This document shows positions 52,859 through 58,969 of a DNA stretch of 64,000 nucleotides, piece after piece; position 1 is the first letter of the stretch, and each line of letters opens with the position of its first letter. Below the pieces are notes generated by a model. That model saw only the letters and a list, made by a program, of their open reading frames with translations, searched no databases and was not told where the DNA came from. This DNA is from a virus. Location: positions 19,354-83,353 of IMG/VR virus record IMGVR_UViG_3300034105_001195. One strand, written 5' to 3'. The position numbers were made by a program, and so were the translations under genes.

Positions 52859-52902
52859 GCTCTCAACAAAATAACAAACTAACGAAAAGGATAGAAAATA
52901 AA

Positions 52903-53058
52903 ATGAAAATTACTTACTCAATATGGCAAGGTGCTAACCTACTTAGCGTAGATAACACCGCTAACAATGCTGATGAATTACTAGATGTAATGAAAGACCT
53001 AAACAAACTAGGTAAAAACTTTACCTACAATGTAAGAAAAGTAGAGGTAAATAACTAA
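52903..53058 (+). CDS. 51-residue hypothetical protein
   Basis: Starts MKITYSIWQGANLLSVDNTA; the start has the conserved AACGAAAAGG leader. It is predicted strand-strand-helix-strand (NADELLDVMKDLNKLGKNFT), similar in style to small phage ferredoxin-like proteins. TAATG overlap with the next gene. Confidence 0.68.
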   Translation: MKITYSIWQGANLLSVDNTANNADELLDVMKDLNKLGKNFTYNVRKVEVNN

Positions 53059-53240
53059 TGTCATACGCATACTCATACCAAACTAATAGCGTATCTAAAT
53101 GGGATACCATACAGAGCGATATAGCAGACGCATATCGCCACCTTGATGATGAAGAATTAGAGCAACCTCCCGTTGATGATTTTGATGATGTTGATGATGA
53201 AGAATTAGCGAGAGTATTCGCTCTCAGTTGGGATAACTAA
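53058..53240 (+). CDS. 60-residue acidic protein
   Basis: Starts MSYAYSYQTNSVSKWDTIQS. The C-terminal half is very acidic and contains a short internal repeat (LDDEELEQ, VDDEELAR). No domain recognised; coupled to the gene upstream. Confidence 0.62.
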   Translation: MSYAYSYQTNSVSKWDTIQSDIADAYRHLDDEELEQPPVDDFDDVDDEELARVFALSWDN

Positions 53241-53242
53241 TA

Positions 53243-53422
53243 ATGATTACAGACGGATTTATATTAGAAATAAATAGCGACTACGGATTAGAATTAGATA
53301 GTTTCTTAGGTGCTATCTACTTACCTTGGCACACTATTATTATCACCGCTCTAGCGGTAGTAGCCTATAAGGCTTATAAGATTTATCTAAAGCGAAACGG
53401 ATTAGTGGGGTGGAAATACTAA
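53243..53422 (+). CDS. 59-residue single-span membrane protein
   Basis: Starts MITDGFILEINSDYGLELDS, with one membrane helix (PWHTIIITALAVVAYKAY near 29-46) and a basic C-terminus. It starts two bases after the preceding stop. Function unknown. Confidence 0.58.
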   Translation: MITDGFILEINSDYGLELDSFLGAIYLPWHTIIITALAVVAYKAYKIYLKRNGLVGWKY

Positions 53423-53551
53423 ATGACTACTAATCGCATACTAACTACGCTAGTCCAATTAGGTATCGGTATTCCCGCCCTAATTATGCTCCGCCTTGTA
53501 TGGCGTGAGATGATCGAGGACACTAAGCAAATGTGGCGTGAATCACACTAG
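53423..53551 (+). CDS. 42-residue membrane peptide
   Basis: Starts MTTNRILTTLVQLGIGIPAL directly after the preceding TAA. One membrane helix (residues 6-26) and a charged tail. Possibly acts with its membrane neighbour. Function unknown. Confidence 0.55.
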   Translation: MTTNRILTTLVQLGIGIPALIMLRLVWREMIEDTKQMWRESH

Positions 53552-53557
53552 TTATTC

Positions 53558-53620
53558 GGCGTGTCGGCTTGACAAAGTCAAGCTGGCCCGCAAAGGCACG
53601 GGGTCGGGCGTGTCGTTACG
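53558..53620. repeat. Regulatory cassette A: 9-mers, hairpin and long repeat
   Basis: Starts with GGCGTGTCG (53558-53566), then a perfect hairpin GCTTGAC-AAA-GTCAAGC (53567-53583), then the 26-bp repeat (53595-53620) that ends GGCGTGTCGTTACG and is identical in cassettes B and C. A TATA-like stretch (AATGTTATAGAAC) follows and may be a second -10. No coding frame. Confidence 0.8.
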
Positions 53621-53646
53621 CTAATGTTATAGAACCCCTTGAATTT

Positions 53647-53662
53647 TGTGAGGTTTATCACA
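53647..53662. promoter_or_regulatory. CRP/GlxR-like palindrome (perfect)
   Basis: TGTGA-GGTTTA-TCACA, centred 47.5 bp before the TGTCGG box at 53702 and about 75 bp before the expected transcription start. Confidence 0.65.
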
Positions 53663-53701
53663 AAAAAAGATTTCTTGAAACACGGCGTGTCGTGTTGATA
53701 A

Positions 53702-53723
53702 TGTCGGTGTGCTCGTGTATACT
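53702..53723 (+). promoter_or_regulatory. Early promoter TGTCGG-N10-TATACT
   Basis: A variant box (TGTCGG) with the standard 10-base gap. A further 9-mer copy (53684-53692) lies just upstream. Drives the five-gene group from 53756 through an ACAACGAAAGGT leader. Confidence 0.7.
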
Positions 53724-53755
53724 ACCTACTATAACCACAACGAAAGGTCGATAAA

Positions 53756-53884
53756 ATGACACTAGATGAATACAAGGCTTATGTAGAAGCCACACGCAAG
53801 GAAAGCCTATTGAAGGCTATCGCAACAATGTCAGAGGCTAATGATAAGATGTCCTCTCTATTCAATACTAAGGAGGCAGACTAA
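53756..53884 (+). CDS. 42-residue helical protein
   Basis: Starts MTLDEYKAYVEATRKESLLK, fully helical by pattern. Ribosome site GAAAGGT in the conserved leader. First gene of the 53756-54432 group. Function unknown. Confidence 0.62.
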   Translation: MTLDEYKAYVEATRKESLLKAIATMSEANDKMSSLFNTKEAD

Positions 53885-54007
53885 ATGGGTTATGTAGAAA
53901 TCTTTCGCATAGATGATGAGGGTGCTGGCTGGGTAGATTTATCCGAAGCAACCCCCGATGAATTACTAGATTTAGAAATTGGTTTATTTCAGGAAGGTGC
54001 TATCTAA
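53885..54007 (+). CDS. 40-residue acidic protein
   Basis: Starts MGYVEIFRIDDEGAGWVDLS directly after the preceding stop, with AAGGAGG upstream; ends in a TAATG overlap. Mixed strand-helix, acidic. Function unknown. Confidence 0.6.
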   Translation: MGYVEIFRIDDEGAGWVDLSEATPDELLDLEIGLFQEGAI

Positions 54008-54159
54008 TGAAAAAATACACATTTGGCGTTTGGCTAGACATAGACGCAGAAGATGAAGAAATGGCGTTATCTTTATTTGATAGCGTTGTGAAAAATGCTT
54101 TTGTTTCAGACTCTTATTGTTTTGAATGGAAAGAGGTCGCAGATGAAATCGCAGTTTGA
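54007..54159 (+). CDS. 50-residue ferredoxin-like-pattern protein
   Basis: Starts MKKYTFGVWLDIDAEDEEMA; strand-helix-strand pattern as in other small proteins here (for example 63587). Overlaps both neighbours. No known role. Confidence 0.6.
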   Translation: MKKYTFGVWLDIDAEDEEMALSLFDSVVKNAFVSDSYCFEWKEVADEIAV

Positions 54160-54337
54160 AAAAGATTTAGAAATCAAGGAAAGTTTTATTGATTTACTAA
54201 ATGACATTTACCCTAGCGTAAAGATTGGCTACTCTACTTTTACACCCGCCGAAATTTTAGAATGTTGCGACCCAGTAGCATTTGCGATTGGCTTAGTTGA
54301 ACACGAAGATTATTTAGCAGAAATGGAAAATGAATGA
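54143..54337 (+). CDS. 64-residue hypothetical protein
   Basis: Starts MKSQFEKDLEIKESFIDLLN; the ATG is inside the end of the preceding gene, with AAAGAGG upstream. An in-frame ATG at 54095 would lengthen it but lies deep in the upstream gene without a ribosome site. Helical, acidic; Cys pair ECCDP. Function unknown. Confidence 0.65.
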   Translation: MKSQFEKDLEIKESFIDLLNDIYPSVKIGYSTFTPAEILECCDPVAFAIGLVEHEDYLAEMENE

Positions 54338-54432
54338 GCGACTTATTCGGATTTGAAAAAGCAATTCAATTAGATCATCTTAGCGATGAGCAAATAAATC
54401 AGCTTGAGGAAATCCTAAAAGATTTTCAATAA
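54334..54432 (+). CDS. 32-residue helical peptide
   Basis: Starts MSDLFGFEKAIQLDHLSDEQ, an ATGA overlap with the gene upstream. One amphipathic helix. The overlap supports translation; the size leaves doubt. Confidence 0.5.
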   Translation: MSDLFGFEKAIQLDHLSDEQINQLEEILKDFQ

Positions 54433-54437
54433 CTAGC

Positions 54438-54538
54438 GGCGTGTCGCCTTGACAAAAGGTGATCCGCCCGCAAAGGCACGGGGTCGGGCGTGTCGTTACG
54501 ACAATGTTATAAAATCCCGTGAAATTTGCGGCGTGTCG
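54438..54538. repeat. Regulatory cassette B: three 9-mers, hairpin and long repeat
   Basis: GGCGTGTCG at 54438-54446, 54487-54495 and 54530-54538. The first is followed by an imperfect hairpin (TCGCCTT with AAGGTGA, loop GACAA), and the last by CGATTTG-ACAGA-CAAATCG. The 26-bp repeat is at 54475-54500; identity with cassette A extends to 34 bp. AATGTTATAAAATCCC follows the repeat. Confidence 0.82.
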
Positions 54539-54565
54539 ATTTGACAGACAAATCGGACATATTGA

Positions 54566-54581
54566 TGTGATTAGTATCACA
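54566..54581. promoter_or_regulatory. CRP/GlxR-like palindrome (perfect)
   Basis: TGTGA-TTAGTA-TCACA, also fitting the GlxR form TGTGAnnTAnnTCACA up to a shift of one base. Centred 56.5 bp before the box at 54630. Confidence 0.62.
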
Positions 54582-54629
54582 CGACTTGAGCGTCTCAGTA
54601 TTTGGACTTACTGGCTAGTAATGTGAAAA

Positions 54630-54651
54630 TGTCAGTGGGTTCGTGTATAAT
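54630..54651 (+). promoter_or_regulatory. Early promoter TGTCAG-N10-TATAAT
   Basis: Perfect -10 at 54646-54651. Leader AACAAACGAAAGAAGG to the ATG at 54687. Confidence 0.78.
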
Positions 54652-54686
54652 TCCATACATAACAACAAACGAAAGAAGGTCTGCCA

Positions 54687-54896
54687 ATGGCTACCAAACT
54701 ATACACAATCGAAAGCCTACTTGTAGGACAAAACTATCGCTCACGAAATCGCCACTTTGAGGGTGAAATCGTATCTGCTCGACCACGCCCCGAAATTTGG
54801 TATGGCGATAAAACTGAAGCCTATCTAATCGGAATAAATTATCGTGGCTCAATAAAAACTCAATACGCAACTATTGCGGTGAAGGTCGGTGAATAA
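54687..54896 (+). CDS. 69-residue basic beta-rich protein
   Basis: Starts MATKLYTIESLLVGQNYRSR, followed by strands (EGEIVSARPRPEIWYGDKTE) that suggest a small SH3-like barrel. Strong GAAGG site. Function unknown. Confidence 0.68.
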   Translation: MATKLYTIESLLVGQNYRSRNRHFEGEIVSARPRPEIWYGDKTEAYLIGINYRGSIKTQYATIAVKVGE

Positions 54897-55073
54897 ATGA
54901 AAAGTTTTTCATCTGATGTAATTGACCACAATGAATTTTATCTAATTCACGATTTGATATTTTTCTGTTGTGATGAACAACAATTCCGCCACTCTTGTAA
55001 AGAACACGGCGAGATTATGGGTTGCTATTATTGCGAATTTGATTACTCAACAAAATGCGAGTGTGATGAATAA
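54897..55073 (+). CDS. 58-residue Cys-rich protein
   Basis: Starts MKSFSSDVIDHNEFYLIHDL directly after the preceding stop. Contains CC, HSC, GCYYC and KCEC, seven Cys in all, so zinc binding is likely. TAATG overlap with the next gene. Confidence 0.6.
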   Translation: MKSFSSDVIDHNEFYLIHDLIFFCCDEQQFRHSCKEHGEIMGCYYCEFDYSTKCECDE

Positions 55074-55210
55074 TGATAAACTCAGTAATGCGAATAGATT
55101 GCTCAGATTGTAATTCAACTGGTCTAATCTTTTTTGGCGATAACAATAATTTTGATGTCGAAACTTGCGATTGCGATTTCGGCAAAGAACAAGATTTATT
55201 TTTCAACTAA
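55073..55210 (+). CDS. 45-residue zinc-ribbon-like protein
   Basis: Starts MINSVMRIDCSDCNSTGLIF: Cys-x2-Cys, then Cys-x-Cys (CDC) about 18 residues later. It resembles the small Cys-pair proteins at 50168 and 52518. Function unknown. Confidence 0.58.
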   Translation: MINSVMRIDCSDCNSTGLIFFGDNNNFDVETCDCDFGKEQDLFFN

Positions 55211-55224
55211 CGAAAGGGAAACTA

Positions 55225-55431
55225 ATGTATAAAATAACTGTTGCTAATGATAGCGAGCCTATCCACTTTGTAAGAGAATACTCAGATGAATTAGAGGCTC
55301 ACACCGAATTCGCTAAGTATGTGGATTGGGGATTTGCTGATGAATACTCAACTGTAAATCTTTACACACCTAGCGGAAAATGCTACACGAAATTATTTTA
55401 TCGTGAAGGTAGAAGGGTCGTAGTAAAATGA
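55225..55431 (+). CDS. 68-residue hypothetical protein
   Basis: Starts MYKITVANDSEPIHFVREYS; this ATG has the conserved AACGAAAGGG leader. Mixed strand/helix with a basic end (FYREGRRVVVK). ATGA overlap with the next gene. Confidence 0.66.
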   Translation: MYKITVANDSEPIHFVREYSDELEAHTEFAKYVDWGFADEYSTVNLYTPSGKCYTKLFYREGRRVVVK

Positions 55432-55586
55432 ACGGATACAAATTCAGAACTGCGCTTGCTAAAATTGCTCCTGATTACCAAATAGATGAGGATAATGACG
55501 GACAAATTATTATTTACACAAATCTAAAAGATGACGGAAATGATAACTATGTAGAGTTTGACCTAGACGAATTGGAGAACAACTAA
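55428..55586 (+). CDS. 52-residue acidic protein
   Basis: Starts MNGYKFRTALAKIAPDYQID and is strongly acidic in the second half. Resembles short phage proteins with the pattern 'P.....D.DGQI..YTN'. Function unknown. Confidence 0.62.
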   Translation: MNGYKFRTALAKIAPDYQIDEDNDGQIIIYTNLKDDGNDNYVEFDLDELENN

Positions 55587-55587
55587 A

Positions 55588-55779
55588 ATGATGACACGAA
55601 AAGATTATGTCGCTACCGCAGAAATTCTAAAGTATGCCAGCGACAAAACTCACCCCGCTTTATTTTCTAAAATCGTAAATGATTTTGCGGAAATGTTTGC
55701 GGTTGATAATCCGAGATTTGATGTAAAACGATTTCACGAAGCGAGTGGATACAATGTTCCTAAATTCACTTCAAGATAA
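55588..55779 (+). CDS. Conserved small actinophage protein
   Basis: A 63-residue protein (MTRKDYVATAEILKYASDKT; FAEMFAVDNPRFDVKRFHEA). I recall this kind of sequence as a frequent small protein in actinobacterial and other aquatic phages; it is predicted helical. Function unknown. One base separates it from the gene upstream. Confidence 0.75.
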   Translation: MMTRKDYVATAEILKYASDKTHPALFSKIVNDFAEMFAVDNPRFDVKRFHEASGYNVPKFTSR

Positions 55780-55885
55780 AGTAAAGCGAATTCAGGAATT
55801 GCGTCGCAGTAATGCGGCGCAACCTGTTCGCAATAAAAAGAAATACACACGCAAGATCAAACATAAGAATAAATATTCAGAGTAG
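55754..55885 (+). CDS. 43-residue basic protein
   Basis: Starts MFLNSLQDKVKRIQELRRSN and ends with a Lys/Arg-rich tail (KKKYTRKIKHKNK). It overlaps the previous gene by 26 bases. Possibly nucleic-acid binding; the overlap and size make it uncertain. Confidence 0.5.
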   Translation: MFLNSLQDKVKRIQELRRSNAAQPVRNKKKYTRKIKHKNKYSE

Positions 55886-55912
55886 CGCATAACTATGCAG
55901 CTCGCCCCCATA

Positions 55913-55938
55913 GGCACGGGGTCGGGCGTGTCGTTACG
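55913..55938. repeat. Regulatory cassette C: third copy of the 26-bp repeat
   Basis: Identical to 53595-53620 and 54475-54500, ending in GGCGTGTCGTTACG. Preceded by CTCGCCCCCATA instead of the hairpin of cassettes A and B. Confidence 0.85.
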
Positions 55939-55940
55939 GG

Positions 55941-55956
55941 TGTGATCAAAATCACC
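55941..55956. promoter_or_regulatory. CRP-like palindrome (one mismatch)
   Basis: TGTGA-TCAAAA-TCACC, centred 35.5 bp before the TGTCGG box at 55984. Confidence 0.5.
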
Positions 55957-55983
55957 CTGGAAAGCTGGGCCAGGATTGGAATA

Positions 55984-56005
55984 TGTCGGTCCATTCTGCT
56001 ATACT
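55984..56005 (+). promoter_or_regulatory. Early promoter TGTCGG-N10-TATACT
   Basis: Extended TGC before TATACT. Drives the Gp88-like gene. Confidence 0.72.
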
Positions 56006-56032
56006 TGCCATTCAACCAACGATTGAGGTCCA

Positions 56033-56752
56033 ATGAAACTGAAACGCTCTAACGATAGAAAGGTGGCTAACCTTGTCACAAAAAATGGAAAGCAAGCAGC
56101 AATTGCCAACACTTTCGGATTACCTGCTGGAAAAAATTTCTCGTGCCCTGGTGCCACTAGTATTTGTGAAAGCGTTTGCTACGCAGGAAAACTCGAAAAG
56201 TTATTCCCTGGAGTAAAAACTAATCTGCTACACAATTGGGAATTGCTACGCAATGCCGATATGGATACAATGCTTATTCTATTAGATGAGATGATTGTAG
56301 AATTTATCGCCGATTGTGAAAAGAAAGACGCTCCTAAGTTATTCCGTATACACTGGGACGGTGACTTCTTCAATGATACTTATACATATGCCTGGAAAGT
56401 AATTATTGAAAATCATCCCGATGTTCAATTTTGGGTTTATACTCGTGTAAAATCTGCAGCGCTTATTCTAAAGGATGTCTCTAACCTATCTCTCTATTAT
56501 TCTACCGACGATGATAATAAGGAAATCGGTCACGAACTAAAAGTAAATGAGGGAATTCGTCTTGCTTACCTAGGGAAGACATTCGCCGTGACTGAAAGCA
56601 CAATGAAAGAATTGACTGGCAAGCCTGGCGCTAAGTGTCCTGAAAATATGAAGAGTATTCCACTGATTAGCAATGCAGGGTCCGCCTGCGTATCGTGTGG
56701 CTTGTGCGTTTATGGAAAAGCGGATGTTAGATTTTCTGCGAGTAAAAAATAA
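56033..56752 (+). CDS. Gp88-family protein
   Basis: A 239-residue protein of the Gene product 88 type known from mycobacteriophages. It starts MKLKRSNDRKVANLVTKNGK. Conserved Cys clusters: FSCPGATSICESVCYAG near residues 39-55 and CVSCGLCVYGK near 222-232. The middle has FRIHWDGDFFNDTYTYAWK and VQFWVYTRV, a (beta/alpha)-like core. The Cys sets could hold a metal or an Fe-S cluster. The molecular role is not established. It has a GAGGTCC site and TAATG coupling to the next gene. Confidence 0.85.
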   Translation: MKLKRSNDRKVANLVTKNGKQAAIANTFGLPAGKNFSCPGATSICESVCYAGKLEKLFPGVKTNLLHNWELLRNADMDTMLILLDEMIVEFIADCEKKDAPKLFRIHWDGDFFNDTYTYAWKVIIENHPDVQFWVYTRVKSAALILKDVSNLSLYYSTDDDNKEIGHELKVNEGIRLAYLGKTFAVTESTMKELTGKPGAKCPENMKSIPLISNAGSACVSCGLCVYGKADVRFSASKK

Positions 56753-56904
56753 TGACTGACATGATCGGATCTGCAATTGGAATTCTATTAATTGCATTCT
56801 TGTGCTCACCAATTGTGCTAGCCATGTACGTGTGGCGTGGTGCCAAGGTTGATAATAATCATGACGGTAAAGATGATGTGCCCTATCGTTGGGAGAAAGA
56901 ATAA
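56752..56904 (+). CDS. 50-residue single-span membrane protein
   Basis: Starts MTDMIGSAIGILLIAFLCSP; one membrane helix (5-27), then a charged tail (DNNHDGKDDVPYRW). TAATG overlap with the Gp88-like gene suggests a shared function. Unknown. Confidence 0.6.
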   Translation: MTDMIGSAIGILLIAFLCSPIVLAMYVWRGAKVDNNHDGKDDVPYRWEKE

Positions 56905-56952
56905 CGGCGTGTCGAGTTGACAATTGTCAGCTCGGCCCCTATATGTAGGGGG

Positions 56953-56982
56953 TTATCCACAGGGTTACGAGAGTTATCCACA
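56953..56982 (+). promoter_or_regulatory. Two DnaA boxes, 21 bp apart
   Basis: TTATCCACA at 56953-56961 and 56974-56982: two perfect consensus boxes in the same orientation, two helical turns apart. Host DnaA could bind here for phage replication or transcription control. Confidence 0.78.
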
Positions 56983-56993
56983 ACCCCTGAAAT

Positions 56994-57009
56994 TGTGAGT
57001 ATTATCACA
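56994..57009. promoter_or_regulatory. CRP/GlxR-like palindrome (perfect)
   Basis: TGTGA-GTATTA-TCACA, centred 41.5 bp before the box at 57043. Confidence 0.62.
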
Positions 57010-57042
57010 AAAACTGCGACACGCCGAGGATGGATTAGGTAA

Positions 57043-57064
57043 TGTCAGTGCCATACGCTATAAT
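57043..57064 (+). promoter_or_regulatory. Early promoter TGTCAG-N10-TATAAT
   Basis: Perfect -10 at 57059-57064; leader CAACAACGAAAGGT to the ATG at 57093. Confidence 0.78.
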
Positions 57065-57092
57065 TGCTACTATCCAACAACGAAAGGTAACA

Positions 57093-57317
57093 ATGTCTAA
57101 TCTAATCAAAGTTCCACACACAGTAGTATTCGAGGCAATAATTGACTTGGATAAAATTCCTGCAAGTTTATTGCCTGCGCTAATTGCGCTTGACGAAACA
57201 ACACTAAAGCAAATGTGCAAGGAAGCAACACTACACGCACTTGGTATGTCTAATGTATTACCACTTGCTAATGAAAACAATACTTGGGCTGAAGTAACTA
57301 TTGCGAAAGGAAACTAA
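57093..57317 (+). CDS. 74-residue hypothetical protein
   Basis: Starts MSNLIKVPHTVVFEAIIDLD; the upstream in-frame ATG at 57042 lies within the promoter and is rejected. Strand then helix (PALIALDETTLKQMCKEATL). Function unknown. Confidence 0.7.
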   Translation: MSNLIKVPHTVVFEAIIDLDKIPASLLPALIALDETTLKQMCKEATLHALGMSNVLPLANENNTWAEVTIAKGN

Positions 57318-57319
57318 CA

Positions 57320-57586
57320 ATGGGATACAATACTGCACTAGATTTATCTAATGAGTTTGATTTAGAAGTAGCAATTGGCTATCACTTACAAGGTAATCAT
57401 TACCCGCCCGTTCCACTATCTATGGTCGAGCCTTGCATCGAGGCTATTGACGCCTATTGGGAAAATGACTACAACCGACAGATCGAAATGCCTGAAGGCG
57501 TATTCTATCGAGGCGAAAGGTTTGCACCTGCATCGGCTATTGTCGAACAGCACCACCTAGACGCTTGGCTACAAGAAAGTGACTAA
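57320..57586 (+). CDS. Conserved 88-residue phage protein
   Basis: Starts MGYNTALDLSNEFDLEVAIG; motifs YHLQGNHYPPVP and GVFYRGERFAPASAIVEQHH resemble a small protein common in actinobacterial phages. No known function; no membrane segment. It follows 57093-57317 after two bases. Confidence 0.72.
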   Translation: MGYNTALDLSNEFDLEVAIGYHLQGNHYPPVPLSMVEPCIEAIDAYWENDYNRQIEMPEGVFYRGERFAPASAIVEQHHLDAWLQESD

Positions 57587-57631
57587 GGTCACACAATAAG
57601 TTTCTCAAATAGTGAGATAGGGCTAGACAAA

Positions 57632-57653
57632 TGTCAGACCCCAATGTTATACT
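57632..57653 (+). promoter_or_regulatory. Early promoter TGTCAG-N10-TATACT
   Basis: TGT precedes TATACT (extended -10). No CRP-like palindrome is upstream; the leader has GAAAAGAGG. Confidence 0.75.
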
Positions 57654-57680
57654 TACCACCTACACAGAAAAGAGGCAAAA

Positions 57681-57863
57681 ATGACAATCAACGACAAGTT
57701 GTATCAGGTTGGCGATTTATTCACCACCCTAAAGTCAAAAAAGACGGGCGTTATCAAAGAGATACACCCACAAGCATCTGGCTCGGTGCGTGTCTTGCTA
57801 GAAATGCCTAGCAAAGAAACTCGCTGGACTTCAGTATCTGCTAAAACACTTCTAGGCGCATAA
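57681..57863 (+). CDS. 60-residue beta-barrel-like protein
   Basis: Starts MTINDKLYQVGDLFTTLKSK; strands GVIKEIHPQASGSVRVLLE and TRWTSVSAKTLL suggest a small SH3/KOW-like barrel. Single-gene unit with its own promoter. Function unknown. Confidence 0.7.
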   Translation: MTINDKLYQVGDLFTTLKSKKTGVIKEIHPQASGSVRVLLEMPSKETRWTSVSAKTLLGA

Positions 57864-57942
57864 CCTAGAACGAAACAGGGACAGTTTAGAGAGTGTTCTA
57901 GTCCAATGTCGTAAGTAAGAACTCTCCACCTTCGGGTGGAAA

Positions 57943-57964
57943 TGTCAGACCCCCCTGCTATACT
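57943..57964 (+). promoter_or_regulatory. Early promoter TGTCAG-N10-TATACT
   Basis: Directly preceded by a CCACC-TTCG-GGTGG hairpin (UUCG tetraloop), which may end upstream transcripts. Leader CAACCAACGAAAGGC to the ATG at 58004. Confidence 0.76.
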
Positions 57965-58003
57965 ATCCATAACAACAACCAACCAACGAAAGGCAATAAA
58001 TAA

Positions 58004-58420
58004 ATGAGCAGACAAATCACAGTAAAGGTCGCAACGACCAAAGTAATCAAGGCACTAGAGGCTCGTCTAGCAACGCTAGAAAACGATTACAACACACAGA
58101 CCGCAAAGGAAGTAAAGTTCGGCAAAGCGCAAGAAGCGTGGCGCAAGGAAATTGGTAAGTGGGCTATTGCCAACTTCTCAAAGGCTGAGAACCTTCGCAC
58201 AAACTATCGTGCTTGGAACAACACTCTCAATGTTGATTTTGACATCATCACAAAAGAGGGAACTTTCCCTGCTGAACCTGAAAAGGATTTTGAGGTTATC
58301 CATCAGCATCAGTATCGTGAGATGAAAGAGGACATCACAAATGCCCTAACAATTCTCAAGATGACAGATGAGGAAACAGTAAATGCTTCCACTATGAAGC
58401 AAATTGCTAAGTATCTCTAA
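58004..58420 (+). CDS. 138-residue helical phage protein
   Basis: Starts MSRQITVKVATTKVIKALEA, with a long helical/coiled-coil N-terminal part (ARLATLENDYNTQTAKEVKF) and a mixed C-terminus. Similar proteins occur in actinophages. Function unknown. Confidence 0.72.
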   Translation: MSRQITVKVATTKVIKALEARLATLENDYNTQTAKEVKFGKAQEAWRKEIGKWAIANFSKAENLRTNYRAWNNTLNVDFDIITKEGTFPAEPEKDFEVIHQHQYREMKEDITNALTILKMTDEETVNASTMKQIAKYL

Positions 58421-58528
58421 ATAGGTTTTGGGGGGTTAGCACACAAAGTCTAGACACCTGAACCCAAACGACCTGAGTAAGTCGCCAAACTGCTCTCCTT
58501 CGGGAAACTACTAACAAAGGCAAAACAA

Positions 58529-58789
58529 ATGGCAAATCGCTATCGTGTCGAAATCTATGACGCAAACAAACTCAATGATGTAACAATTTATTCTGAGCAA
58601 GGTGTTGATAAGGAATACCTAACTGAATTAGTTTTTAGCAATCTAAATAAATTCAGCGGCAAAATAAATGCTTACGTTTTTGACAACGTAAAGAAAAAGA
58701 AGACAACCGCAATGTTCTTAGATGAATCTATTGTGAACTTCAATAAACAATTACTAAGCAAGGCTACAAGGATCGAATTCGGGAGTTAA
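58529..58789 (+). CDS. 86-residue hypothetical protein
   Basis: Starts MANRYRVEIYDANKLNDVTI; strand-helix-strand pattern with a basic KKKKTT stretch. Ribosome site AAAGGC. No promoter of the TGTCAG type is seen upstream, so it probably reads through from 57943. Confidence 0.68.
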   Translation: MANRYRVEIYDANKLNDVTIYSEQGVDKEYLTELVFSNLNKFSGKINAYVFDNVKKKKTTAMFLDESIVNFNKQLLSKATRIEFGS

Positions 58790-58818
58790 TCCCGAGCTCG
58801 GCCCCCAATGGTGAGGGG

Positions 58819-58850
58819 TTATCCACAGCGTTACGGCCACCTGTGGATAA
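58819..58850. promoter_or_regulatory. Inverted pair of DnaA boxes (cassette E)
   Basis: TTATCCACA (58819-58827) and the opposite-strand copy TGTGGATAA (58842-58850), centres 23 bp apart, with GTTACG between them. CCCTGAAATT and a CRP-like site follow, as in cassette D. Confidence 0.78.
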
Positions 58851-58862
58851 ACCCTGAAATTC

Positions 58863-58878
58863 TGTGAGATTAATCACA
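58863..58878. promoter_or_regulatory. CRP/GlxR-like palindrome (perfect)
   Basis: TGTGA-GATTAA-TCACA, centred 46.5 bp before the box at 58917 and about 75 bp before the expected start. Confidence 0.65.
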
Positions 58879-58916
58879 CTGATCAATTCGGACATATTGT
58901 AACTAATCCTAGACAA

Positions 58917-58938
58917 TGTCAGTGGGGTCTGTTATACT
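58917..58938 (+). promoter_or_regulatory. Early promoter TGTCAG-N10-TATACT
   Basis: TGT before TATACT; leader ATCAAACGAAAGGT to the ATG at 58970. Confidence 0.78.
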
Positions 58939-58969
58939 TACAACTAATCAAACGAAAGGTAAAAAATAT

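Larger units (their letters stand above)
56906..57025. repeat. Regulatory cassette D: inverted 9-mers around DnaA boxes
   Basis: GGCGTGTCG (56906-56914) and its inverse CGACACGCC (57017-57025) bracket the cassette. Between them are a 20-bp near-perfect palindrome around TTGACAATTGTCA, a CCCCTATATGTAGGGG hairpin, two DnaA boxes, GTTACG, CCCCTGAAATT and a CRP-like site. Confidence 0.8.
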
